A stretch of DNA of 6,333 nucleotides from positions 1 to 6,333 of the forward strand of contig JAGPGE010000363.1 in the NCBI GenBank assembly GCA_018056145.1, written 5' to 3'. The notes below the pieces were generated by a model. The model was given only the letters and a program-made list of their open reading frames with translations, made no database searches and was not told the origin of the DNA. This document shows, piece by piece, positions 1-4,707 of this stretch (the first letter of the stretch is position 1; every line of letters begins with the position of its first letter). The stretch comes from Armatimonadota bacterium (GTDB taxonomy: Bacteria; Armatimonadota; Zipacnadia; Zipacnadales; JABUFB01). The position numbers were made by a program, and so were the translations under genes.

Positions 1-198
1 GTATTGGTCCTCAAGCTCGACTTCCTTGGCGACGGTGACGCCGTCCTTGGTGATCGTGGGTGCGCCCCACTTCTTCTCGAGCATGACGTTGCGGCCCTTG
101 GGTCCGAGGGTGACCTTGACCGCGTTCGCAACCTTGTCAACGCCCCGCTCCAACGCGCGGCGGGCGTCTTCGTCGAAGGAAAGCATCTTGGCAGCCAT
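1..198 (-). CDS. groEL: Chaperonin GroEL (Hsp60), N-terminal 66 residues, cut by window edge
   Basis: This is the start of the 60-kDa chaperonin subunit, which forms double heptameric rings and folds proteins in the cytoplasm with ATP and the GroES lid. Only residues 1-66 of a family usually near 540 residues lie in the window; the reading frame is still open at base 1. The N-terminus MAAKMLSFDEDARRALERGV is typical. The equatorial-domain nucleotide-binding segment VTLGPKGR (residues 29-36) is present, as is TITKDGVTVAKE (48-59), whose Asp52 aligns with the ATP-hydrolysis aspartate of E. coli GroEL. The ATG at 196-198 is supported by an AGGAGG Shine-Dalgarno (minus strand, 209-214) with a 10-base spacer. 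It follows groES by 66 bases and is surely co-transcribed under CIRCE control. Identification is secure. Confidence 0.98.
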   Translation of the reverse strand, partial: MAAKMLSFDEDARRALERGVDKVANAVKVTLGPKGRNVMLEKKWGAPTITKDGVTVAKEVELEDQY

Positions 199-226
199 TC
201 CTGACCGACCTCCTGAAACTGGGTAA

Positions 227-244
227 GCTCCCGGATTGGGGAGC
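227..244 (-). repeat. Inverted repeat between groES and groEL
   Basis: GCTCCC (227-232) and GGGAGC (239-244) can pair as a 6-bp stem with a 6-base loop in the groES-groEL intercistronic RNA, ending 12 bases before the groEL Shine-Dalgarno. There is no T-tract, so it is not a convincing terminator. It could affect transcript processing or the GroES/GroEL ratio, but this is inference. Confidence 0.35.
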
Positions 245-264
245 GCTGTTCTCGATTGCGCTGC

Positions 265-549
265 TTAGGCCTTGACGGCCAAGAGAGAGCCTTCGTCCAC
301 CAGCAGATAGTCCTTGTCCCCGACGCGGACTTCGTTGCCGCCGTAGCGAGTGTAGACGACGATGTCGCCGACAGCGACGCTCATGGGAGCGCGGGTGCCG
401 TCGTCGAGGATGCGGCCGGGGCCAACGGCGAGAACTTTGCCCTCACGGGGGGCTTCCTGAGCGGCTTCGGGCAGATAGATGCCACCTGCGCTCTTCTCTT
501 CGGCCTCGAGGGGCTCGACGAGGACGCGATCACCCAAGGGTTTGAGCAT
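265..549 (-). CDS. groES: Co-chaperonin GroES (Hsp10)
   Basis: This 94-residue protein is the heptameric lid that caps the GroEL folding chamber in the cytoplasm. The N-terminal LKPLGDRVLVEP is the classic GroES opening. The mobile loop that docks on GroEL lies at about residues 17-34 and contains SAGGIYLP, where the hydrophobic GroEL-binding tripeptide is Ile-Tyr-Leu. GKVLAVGPG (38-46), VGDIVVYTRYGG (60-71) and the C-terminal LLAVKA complete the family pattern, and the length is normal. The ATG at 547-549 is preceded by AAGGTGGTG (558-566 on the minus strand) with an 8-base spacer. It is the first gene of the groES-groEL operon and has a leader of about 117 bases. Regulation by HrcA through CIRCE is strongly suggested by the promoter region, although hrcA itself is not in the window. 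Confidence 0.98.
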   Translation of the reverse strand: MLKPLGDRVLVEPLEAEEKSAGGIYLPEAAQEAPREGKVLAVGPGRILDDGTRAPMSVAVGDIVVYTRYGGNEVRVGDKDYLLVDEGSLLAVKA

Positions 550-639
550 AGAGACTACACCACCTTGATAGTAGTAGAGTCAGGGAAGGCCTCCGCGCCG
601 GGCCTCTGTCGGTTTTGGCGCGTCTCGACCCCCTATTTG

Positions 640-666
640 TTAGCACTCTCCACTGATGAGTGCCAG
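640..666 (-). promoter_or_regulatory. CIRCE operator (HrcA binding site)
   Basis: On the plus strand the sequence reads TTAGCACTC (640-648), a 9-base spacer (649-657), then GAGTGCCAG (658-666). The published CIRCE consensus is TTAGCACTC-N9-GAGTGCTAA. The left arm is perfect, the spacer has the exact length, and the right arm differs at two of nine bases. The element begins 6 bases downstream of the -10 box on the minus strand, so it covers the predicted transcription start, where bound HrcA would block initiation of groES-groEL until heat shock. Confidence 0.93.
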
Positions 667-672
667 CCTGCA

Positions 673-700
673 ATTATAGTTGGGAACGCTAATCTGTCAA
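673..700 (-). promoter_or_regulatory. Sigma-70-type promoter of groES-groEL
   Basis: On the minus strand a perfect -35 TTGACA (plus-strand positions 695-700) and a perfect -10 TATAAT (673-678) are separated by 16 bases. The predicted start is near 666, giving an untranslated leader of about 117 bases before the groES ATG. The combination of housekeeping promoter and downstream CIRCE is the standard HrcA-repressed arrangement, as opposed to a sigma-32 promoter. Confidence 0.92.
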
Positions 701-764
701 GGCCCTTCACCCAGTTCTTGGGAGCAAGATACCGCTGACATCTCCTGAAGGTCTGCGCTCGCCG

Positions 765-789
765 ATGGCGAAACGATCCTCATCGCCAT
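765..789 (+). promoter_or_regulatory. Inverted repeat upstream of nikR, possible operator
   Basis: ATGGCGA (765-771) and TCGCCAT (783-789) form a perfect 7-bp inverted repeat with an 11-base spacer, ending 3 bases before the nikR Shine-Dalgarno. A further TCGCC at 759-763 sits next to the left arm, so the motif occurs three times within 31 bases. NikR tetramers bind spaced palindromes (E. coli: GTATGA-N16-TCATAC; H. pylori sites are described with an N11 spacer), so an autoregulatory operator is possible. The alternative is an mRNA hairpin modulating translation. The base sequence does not match a known NikR half-site. Confidence 0.4.
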
Positions 790-792
790 GCC

Positions 793-798
793 AGGAGG
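793..798 (+). promoter_or_regulatory. Shine-Dalgarno that sets the nikR start
   Basis: AGGAGG lies 8 bases before the ATG at 807. It decides the start in favour of 807 over the in-frame ATG at 765, which would add 14 residues unlike the family and has no comparable ribosome binding site. Confidence 0.85.
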
Positions 799-806
799 AG
801 CGCGTC

Positions 807-1220
807 ATGTCTCTCGAGCGTTTCGGTGTTTCCATGGACGGAGACCTGCTCAAGCAGTTCGACACCCAGATCGAGCGCGCAGGCTACACCAGCCGATCCG
901 AGGCCATCAGAGACATGATTCGGGATTACCTGGTCAAGCAGGAGTGGGCGGACGGGGATGCCCGGGTTGTGGGAACGGTCACGCTCGTCTATGACCACCA
1001 CGCGCGGGAACTGGACAGCAAGCTCACAAGCGTGCAGCACGATGCACATGAATTGGTGCTCTGCTCAAGCCATGTGCACCTCGACCACCACAACTGCCTG
1101 GAAGTGGTTGTTCTGGCCGGTCCGGCGGACCAGGTCAGGGAACTGGGGCAGAGGCTCATCAGCCTGCGCGGCGTAAAGCATGGTGAGTTGACCTGCACCA
1201 CCACCGGCGGAGTCTTGTAG
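807..1220 (+). CDS. nikR: Nickel-responsive transcriptional regulator NikR
   Basis: This 137-residue protein belongs to the NikR family, tetrameric metal sensors that bind DNA when loaded with Ni(II) and usually repress nickel uptake genes. Residues 1-46 form the ribbon-helix-helix DNA-binding domain (beta strand LERFGVSM, then DGDLLKQFDTQIERAGYTSRSEAIRDMIRDYL). Residues from about 53 onward form the ACT-like metal-binding and tetramerisation domain. The four ligands of the high-affinity square-planar site in E. coli NikR (His76, His87, His89, Cys95) align with His78, His89, His91 and Cys97 in the segments VQHDAH and HVHLDHHNCLE, so nickel sensing should be intact. The C-terminal RGVKHGELTC is also typical. 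The length fits the family. The gene is divergent from groES and ends 8 bases from a convergent gene. No nickel transporter, urease or hydrogenase gene is visible nearby, so its targets lie elsewhere unless it is autoregulated. Confidence 0.96.
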   Translation: MSLERFGVSMDGDLLKQFDTQIERAGYTSRSEAIRDMIRDYLVKQEWADGDARVVGTVTLVYDHHARELDSKLTSVQHDAHELVLCSSHVHLDHHNCLEVVVLAGPADQVRELGQRLISLRGVKHGELTCTTTGGVL

Positions 1221-1226
1221 GCCGGT
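1203..1226. repeat. Inverted repeat across the nikR stop codon
   Basis: ACCGGC (1203-1208) and GCCGGT (1221-1226) form a perfect 6-bp inverted repeat with a 12-base loop containing the nikR TAG. It sits in the 8-base gap where nikR and the TIM-barrel gene converge and could form a stem in either transcript. There is no T-tract on either side, so a terminator role is only a possibility. Confidence 0.3.
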
Positions 1227-1228
1227 CA

Positions 1229-3619
1229 TCACCCGCCTGAGGATCTTTCGAGCACCGCTACCTCGCCCTCCACAACCTCGACAGGCACCCGGCCGTCATC
1301 ATCCGGCCTGACCTCAGCGATCTCACGCAGGGACCCGTCCGCGGCGAAGATGCGCAGCGTTCCAGCCGATGGCGCCTCCGGCCAGCCGTACCGCCCCGAG
1401 TGCAGTGTGATGATGCGCTCCCGGCCCTTCAGATAACCGTGGTGCAACTCCATGGGCGTAAAAGGGAACAGGTAGCGCGAGATCTCGTACGGATAATCCA
1501 GGCGCGTGCCCACAAGCAGCGTCGCCATCTTCAGAGCGCGGGTGACGTTGCCGAAATCCATTCTGCTGCTGGCATACCCGAGCGGGGTGTCCAGGTTCCC
1601 CTCGTAAGCCCAGAAATCGTTGTGCTGGATCTCAACCATGCGCTGGACCTGCTTCGCAAGCAGGTCTTTCGTGGTCGTGGGCCCGTTGCCCATCAGCGTC
1701 CCACCGAGTTTGCGCACCCGGTCGATGACTGCGATACGATGAGTCTCGCCGAGGATCGTGGTCACGCCGATCTCCCGCTGTATGGTGTATGTCTTAGGGT
1801 CCACCAGGCAGGAGACCCCGTCGGGGATTGCATAGGTGATGTATGGGTAGCCGTAGGACACATTCTCCATCTCGTCCCAGTAGAGCCCGTCGGCCCCGAT
1901 CTGCCGGGCGTATTCGTCCACCACGTCCAGCATGTCGAAGCCGAACTTGTTGCCCAGCGTGGCTACCATCGACCAGGTCAAAGAGTACATTCCGCCCCAT
2001 TCCGTGGAATGGTGTACCCCGGCCGCATTGGTGAGCAGGCTGTCCGGGTAGCGCGTGGTGGCGTCGGCGTGAGTGTCGCGCTGAGAGTCATAGTAGATGA
2101 GCACCTTGATCCCCGGGCGGGCTTCATGAAGCTTCGCGGTGGCGAGCCGCAGGCGCTCCCGGTAGTCGGCCCAATAGTCTGACAGGACTTCCGAGCCAAA
2201 CCCGATGCGCTTGCGGTCTGCCTTCGGGTCCACCCAGCCTCCCCAGGAACACGCGAAGTTGATGCCGAGACGGTCCAGGTTCCGCTTCAGGTCTTCGGCA
2301 GGGACGTCGATGATCGTGTCCGGGCTGAAGAAGCACCAGGCTCCCTCCACAGTGTAGTTGGAGCCCCAGTCCTCGCGCACGAGGTTGATGAAGTCATAGT
2401 AATCCGGCCCGGCCACGGGGTAGATCGCCCACTCGAGCGTCACCGGGCGGCCCGGCTGGAGGCAGAGCATGTCAGTACGCAGCCCGGCGAAGGGGCCATC
2501 GGGTTCCACGAAAAGCCGCGCCTGATTTCGGAAAACGCGGTCCTCGCAGATCATGCCAATGCCGAGGTCGGCGAAGCGCACATGCACGCTGGGGTTGGCC
2601 GGCGCGTAGTAGTCGTTCACGGCCGGGTCCGCATTGCCGGCAAGACGGATGCCCTCGGTTTGCAGGCCGCTGAGCCTCAGTGAATGGCGCACCATAAGGC
2701 CGATGGGCTCCCGATCGTGACGGCTCGTGATGCGGTCCGAGACCTTCACGCACCGAGGGGTGAAGCGGACTTGACGCAGAAGGGTGTAGTCGGGCCCCGC
2801 GGCGGTGACGGTGGGAGCATCCGGGACCGTTCCCACTCGCGGCTGCCAGTCCGGCTGGCATCCCTCCGGGTCCCGCGCGGACGAGAGCAGGTTCAACCCC
2901 GCGTCGGGGTAGGAGAATGCGGAGTCGAAAACCAGTTCCCGCTCTCCCACCCTCAACCGAATCGCCCCGCCAGGGTCAATGCTGCCCGTGTACCGGGCAG
3001 GGCCGGCAGCGGGATCGCCCCGGTTGATCACGTGCTCCCGGGCATCCGCTGCTGCGAGCATCGGGCTGGCCCCCGGCTTCGTGTCGATCACGGCTGTCTC
3101 GATGACCAGGTCAAAGGGCATGCTGACCCGCTTGGCGGGATCCGGTTTCGCGGTATTGCGGATCGAGACCACGTTGTCGGCGAGGGGGTCGATGAGATCA
3201 GTGATGTCCAGAACGGTGGTGAAGGGGTCACCCTCGTAGAACGCCCCGAGACGTGTGCGGTCGAAGTTGGGGGCGTAGAGAACTCGCCATCCTCCGACGC
3301 CATACCACGTGGACACGATGTCAGGCGTGACCAGCGCGTTGAGGGGGCGGTTCTGCAGTCGGCCCACGGTGCGGGTCTTGTAGGGCAGCACTGTCTTACC
3401 GTTGACGGCGATGTCCATGAAGAACATGGAGCCGCTGAGGGACGGCGCGTCCATGCGGGCGGTGATCTGCAGGAGTATGGTGGTGTCCTGGGTGGTCATT
3501 CCCTGGAAGGTGAGCTGGCGCGACTCGCCCTGTGGGATTGTGAGCGGCTCCGGGTTGAGGGTCACCGGCGCGGCCCGGAGGACGGATGCGAGGACAGCGT
3601 GGACGAGTAGGGGGAGCAT
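1229..3619 (-). CDS. Exported TIM-barrel protein, putative glycoside hydrolase
   Basis: This 796-residue protein looks like a secreted carbohydrate-active enzyme, but I do not recognise the exact family. A hydrophobic N-terminus (MLPLLVHAVLASVLRAAP) suggests an export signal. Residues about 20-180 look like a jelly-roll domain; VLDITDLIDPLADNVVSIRN resembles sugar-binding domains of GH2-like enzymes. Residues about 210-430 are beta-rich. Residues about 440-680 look like a TIM barrel, with NLDRLGINFACSWGGWVDP, IKVLIYYDSQ and GADGLYWDEMEN (575-586). Asp582 and Glu583 in the last motif lie where a barrel strand ends and are candidate catalytic or substrate-binding acids. A C-terminal beta domain (about 715-796) is common in glycosidases. 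The chosen ATG (3617-3619) has a GGAGGT Shine-Dalgarno (3628-3633) with an 8-base spacer. An in-frame GTG at 3646 would add nine residues and create a twin-arginine-like motif, but has no ribosome binding site. The substrate is unknown. Confidence 0.8.
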   Translation of the reverse strand: MLPLLVHAVLASVLRAAPVTLNPEPLTIPQGESRQLTFQGMTTQDTTILLQITARMDAPSLSGSMFFMDIAVNGKTVLPYKTRTVGRLQNRPLNALVTPDIVSTWYGVGGWRVLYAPNFDRTRLGAFYEGDPFTTVLDITDLIDPLADNVVSIRNTAKPDPAKRVSMPFDLVIETAVIDTKPGASPMLAAADAREHVINRGDPAAGPARYTGSIDPGGAIRLRVGERELVFDSAFSYPDAGLNLLSSARDPEGCQPDWQPRVGTVPDAPTVTAAGPDYTLLRQVRFTPRCVKVSDRITSRHDREPIGLMVRHSLRLSGLQTEGIRLAGNADPAVNDYYAPANPSVHVRFADLGIGMICEDRVFRNQARLFVEPDGPFAGLRTDMLCLQPGRPVTLEWAIYPVAGPDYYDFINLVREDWGSNYTVEGAWCFFSPDTIIDVPAEDLKRNLDRLGINFACSWGGWVDPKADRKRIGFGSEVLSDYWADYRERLRLATAKLHEARPGIKVLIYYDSQRDTHADATTRYPDSLLTNAAGVHHSTEWGGMYSLTWSMVATLGNKFGFDMLDVVDEYARQIGADGLYWDEMENVSYGYPYITYAIPDGVSCLVDPKTYTIQREIGVTTILGETHRIAVIDRVRKLGGTLMGNGPTTTKDLLAKQVQRMVEIQHNDFWAYEGNLDTPLGYASSRMDFGNVTRALKMATLLVGTRLDYPYEISRYLFPFTPMELHHGYLKGRERIITLHSGRYGWPEAPSAGTLRIFAADGSLREIAEVRPDDDGRVPVEVVEGEVAVLERSSGG

Positions 3620-3627
3620 GAGAACGG

Positions 3628-3633
3628 ACCTCC
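3628..3633 (-). promoter_or_regulatory. Shine-Dalgarno that sets the TIM-barrel gene start
   Basis: On the minus strand GGAGGT lies 8 bases before the ATG at 3619. The same bases, read as codons from the alternative GTG at 3646, encode part of an Arg-Arg pair, so the apparent Tat motif may simply be a translated ribosome binding site. Confidence 0.7.
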
Positions 3634-3653
3634 GGGAGATGCACACGAACAGA

Positions 3654-3674
3654 GCCCGGACGTGTCTCCCGGGC
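3654..3674 (-). repeat. Inverted repeat between the Cys-rich gene and the TIM-barrel gene
   Basis: GCCCGG (3654-3659) and CCGGGC (3669-3674) form a perfect GC-only 6-bp stem with a 9-base loop, 26 bases past the stop of the upstream minus-strand gene. The sequence after it on the minus strand (TCTGTTCGTG) is only mildly T-rich, so this is at best a weak terminator or attenuator. Confidence 0.35.
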
Positions 3675-3700
3675 CCTGTGAGCGTTCGGTCACTGACGGT

Positions 3701-4270
3701 CTACTCGCCGCAACAGCAGCATCCGCCTTCCCCGGTTTCGGGCTGGAGAAGCGCGGCGCTGAGTTCTTCGGGCGGGCCGAAATCGCCCTTGTCCCAGATG
3801 GTGAGGCCGACGCCTTCCCTCTCACACGACTCGTCGTCATCGCAGAAGCCGAAACCGGCGATGAACTCCCAGTGGTACTTGGCTTGATCGAGGCCGCGGA
3901 CGATCCGCAGAATGTCCTCCGCGGACCCCGGCAGCCGCGCCGGGTCATACAGATAGGCTCTCATCGCCTTGGAGCTTCCCTGGCAGATGACGCACGTCGC
4001 ATAAATGTTCACGGTCAGGGCGAAAGTCCCCACGTTGAGGGGATCCGGAGTGGCGAAGCAGCACTGTTGGCCGTTGGGGTTGAGCACCGAGATCCGGTAC
4101 TTCCCGCGGTATAGCAACATGCTGTAGTGGCCGTAGACATCAGTCTGCGTGGACCCGATCACGGTCGAGCTGCAGTTCACAGCGCTGGCTGAGTGGAACC
4201 TGGTTGTGTGACCGCCGGTTGCCACGCACGGTCCTGACGGGTTCATCAGATAGCCGGAAACCAGTGGCAT
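3701..4270 (-). CDS. Cysteine-rich protein with N-terminal tail-fibre-like beta domain
   Basis: This 189-residue protein has no assigned function. Residues 1-64 (VSGYLMN ... TDVYGHYSMLLYRGKYRISVLN) resemble the next gene upstream, 4381-4629, in the pattern VSGxLxN ... TDxxGHYSxxLxxGKYxIxV. This pattern is typical of small beta-sandwich domains such as carboxypeptidase-regulatory-like domains and the phage tail-fibre N-terminal domain. Residues 65-189 are a unique extension. There are 12 cysteines (15, 33, 70, 71, 93, 96, 143, 149, 184-187), including CVIC, CDDDESC and a C-terminal CCCC followed by Gly-Glu. No signal peptide or membrane segment is seen. The ATG at 4268-4270 is preferred because the start then aligns with the paralogue; AAGAAG (4275-4280) is a weak Shine-Dalgarno. 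A GTG at 4288 would add six residues. Confidence 0.75.
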   Translation of the reverse strand: MPLVSGYLMNPSGPCVATGGHTTRFHSASAVNCSSTVIGSTQTDVYGHYSMLLYRGKYRISVLNPNGQQCCFATPDPLNVGTFALTVNIYATCVICQGSSKAMRAYLYDPARLPGSAEDILRIVRGLDQAKYHWEFIAGFGFCDDDESCEREGVGLTIWDKGDFGPPEELSAALLQPETGEGGCCCCGE

Positions 4271-4293
4271 CGGTCTTCTTAGTCCCACTTGCG

Positions 4294-4325
4294 CGCGATA
4301 GTTCGCGGCGACATCAATGTCGCCG
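4294..4325 (-). repeat. Two overlapping inverted repeats between the beta-domain genes
   Basis: The 110-base gap contains CGGCGACAT (4306-4314) and ATGTCGCCG (4317-4325), a perfect 9-bp inverted repeat with a 2-base centre. An adjacent CGCGA (4294-4298) and TCGCG (4303-4307) form a 5-bp stem with a 4-base loop. The two stems share bases 4306-4307 and so may be mutually exclusive. No T-tract follows on the minus strand. The near-palindromic 20-base element could equally be a protein-binding operator. Confidence 0.45.
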
Positions 4326-4380
4326 ACGCACGCATGCCCACACTACCAGACCGGCCGCACTCGCGAAGATCGATGGCCCC

Positions 4381-4629
4381 CTACTTCGTGTACGTCCCTC
4401 CGTCGATGTCCACGTTCGTGTGAGATGGCTTGTAGACCCTCAGTTCGGCAGGGCTGACTGCCGGGCCTCCGTTCACCTTGATGGTGTACTTGCCGTACGC
4501 AAGCGTCACGGAGTAATGGCCCTGGGAGTCTGTGGTTGTTGATGCAACCACCGTTCCGCTCGGCACTGAACAGAAGTCAAGGTTGTTCGGCTGTGTGGCA
4601 TTCAGCAGCGTCCCACTCACTGTCGCCAT
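4381..4629 (-). CDS. Small tail-fibre-like / carboxypeptidase-regulatory-like beta-domain protein
   Basis: This 82-residue protein consists of a single predicted beta-sandwich domain: VSGTLLN near the N-terminus, then TTTDSQGHYSVTLAYGKYTIKVNG (31-54) and LRVYKPSHTNVDIDG (63-77). The order of motifs resembles the prophage tail-fibre N-terminal domain (lambda Stf begins with a comparable VSG-like strand, a GRYSMDVEYGQYSV-like strand pair and a TVYED-like strand). It also fits general carboxypeptidase-regulatory-like folds. It is a paralogue of the N-terminal half of the next gene downstream (3701-4270). No signal peptide is visible and there is one cysteine (Cys20). The ATG at 4627-4629 has GGGAGG (4634-4639) with a short 4-base spacer. 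The gene lies 78 bases after the lipoprotein gene. No phage structural genes are nearby, so a free-standing phage origin is unproven. Confidence 0.75.
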   Translation of the reverse strand: MATVSGTLLNATQPNNLDFCSVPSGTVVASTTTDSQGHYSVTLAYGKYTIKVNGGPAVSPAELRVYKPSHTNVDIDGGTYTK

Positions 4630-4670
4630 CTGTCCTCCCTCGCTCTCGTGTGGTCTGGAGTCTGTCGCCG

Positions 4671-4700
4671 GTACCCAGGCGACCAGCACGCTCTGGGTAC
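4671..4700 (-). repeat. Strong inverted repeat downstream of the lipoprotein gene
   Basis: GTACCCAG (4671-4678) and CTGGGTAC (4693-4700) form a perfect 8-bp stem, extendable by GCG/CGC (4679-4681 and 4689-4691) with one bulged base, leaving a 7-base loop. It starts 8 bases past the lipoprotein stop codon on the minus strand, the usual place for a 3'-end hairpin. There is no T-tract, so it may stabilise or process the transcript, or terminate with help from other factors. Confidence 0.5.
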
Positions 4701-4707
4701 GTCTCGC

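Larger units (their letters stand above)
550..806. other. Divergent intergenic region between groES and nikR
   Basis: This 257-base region separates the two divergent genes. The groES side (550-700) holds the leader, the CIRCE operator and a consensus promoter, listed separately. The leader also contains a weak AGGCC/GGCCT inverted repeat (587-591 and 601-605). On the nikR side (701-806) I see an inverted repeat at 765-789 and a Shine-Dalgarno, but no convincing -35/-10 pair for nikR on the plus strand. No tRNA or other RNA gene is apparent. Confidence 0.6.

Noticed and set aside
256..738. 160-codon open frame on the plus strand
   Set aside because: It is antisense to groES and runs through the groES promoter and CIRCE; it is clearly a shadow.
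765..806. Upstream ATG start for nikR
   Set aside because: The extra 14 residues do not fit NikR N-termini, and the strong Shine-Dalgarno is placed for the ATG at 807.
1400..2182. 260-codon open frame on the plus strand
   Set aside because: It is antisense to the conserved barrel region of the minus-strand gene, with no family pattern and no good ribosome binding site.
2684..3610. 308-codon open frame on the plus strand
   Set aside because: It lies entirely antisense to the TIM-barrel gene, has low-complexity Gly/Arg/Val composition with no recognisable domain, and arises from the GC-rich third positions of the real gene.
3662..4114. 150-codon open frame on the plus strand
   Set aside because: It is antisense to the Cys-rich gene. 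The minus-strand frame has homology to its neighbour and this one has none.
3701..4629. Prophage remnant
   Set aside because: Only the beta domain is phage-like. No capsid, terminase, integrase or attachment site is visible, and the domain type also occurs in non-phage proteins.
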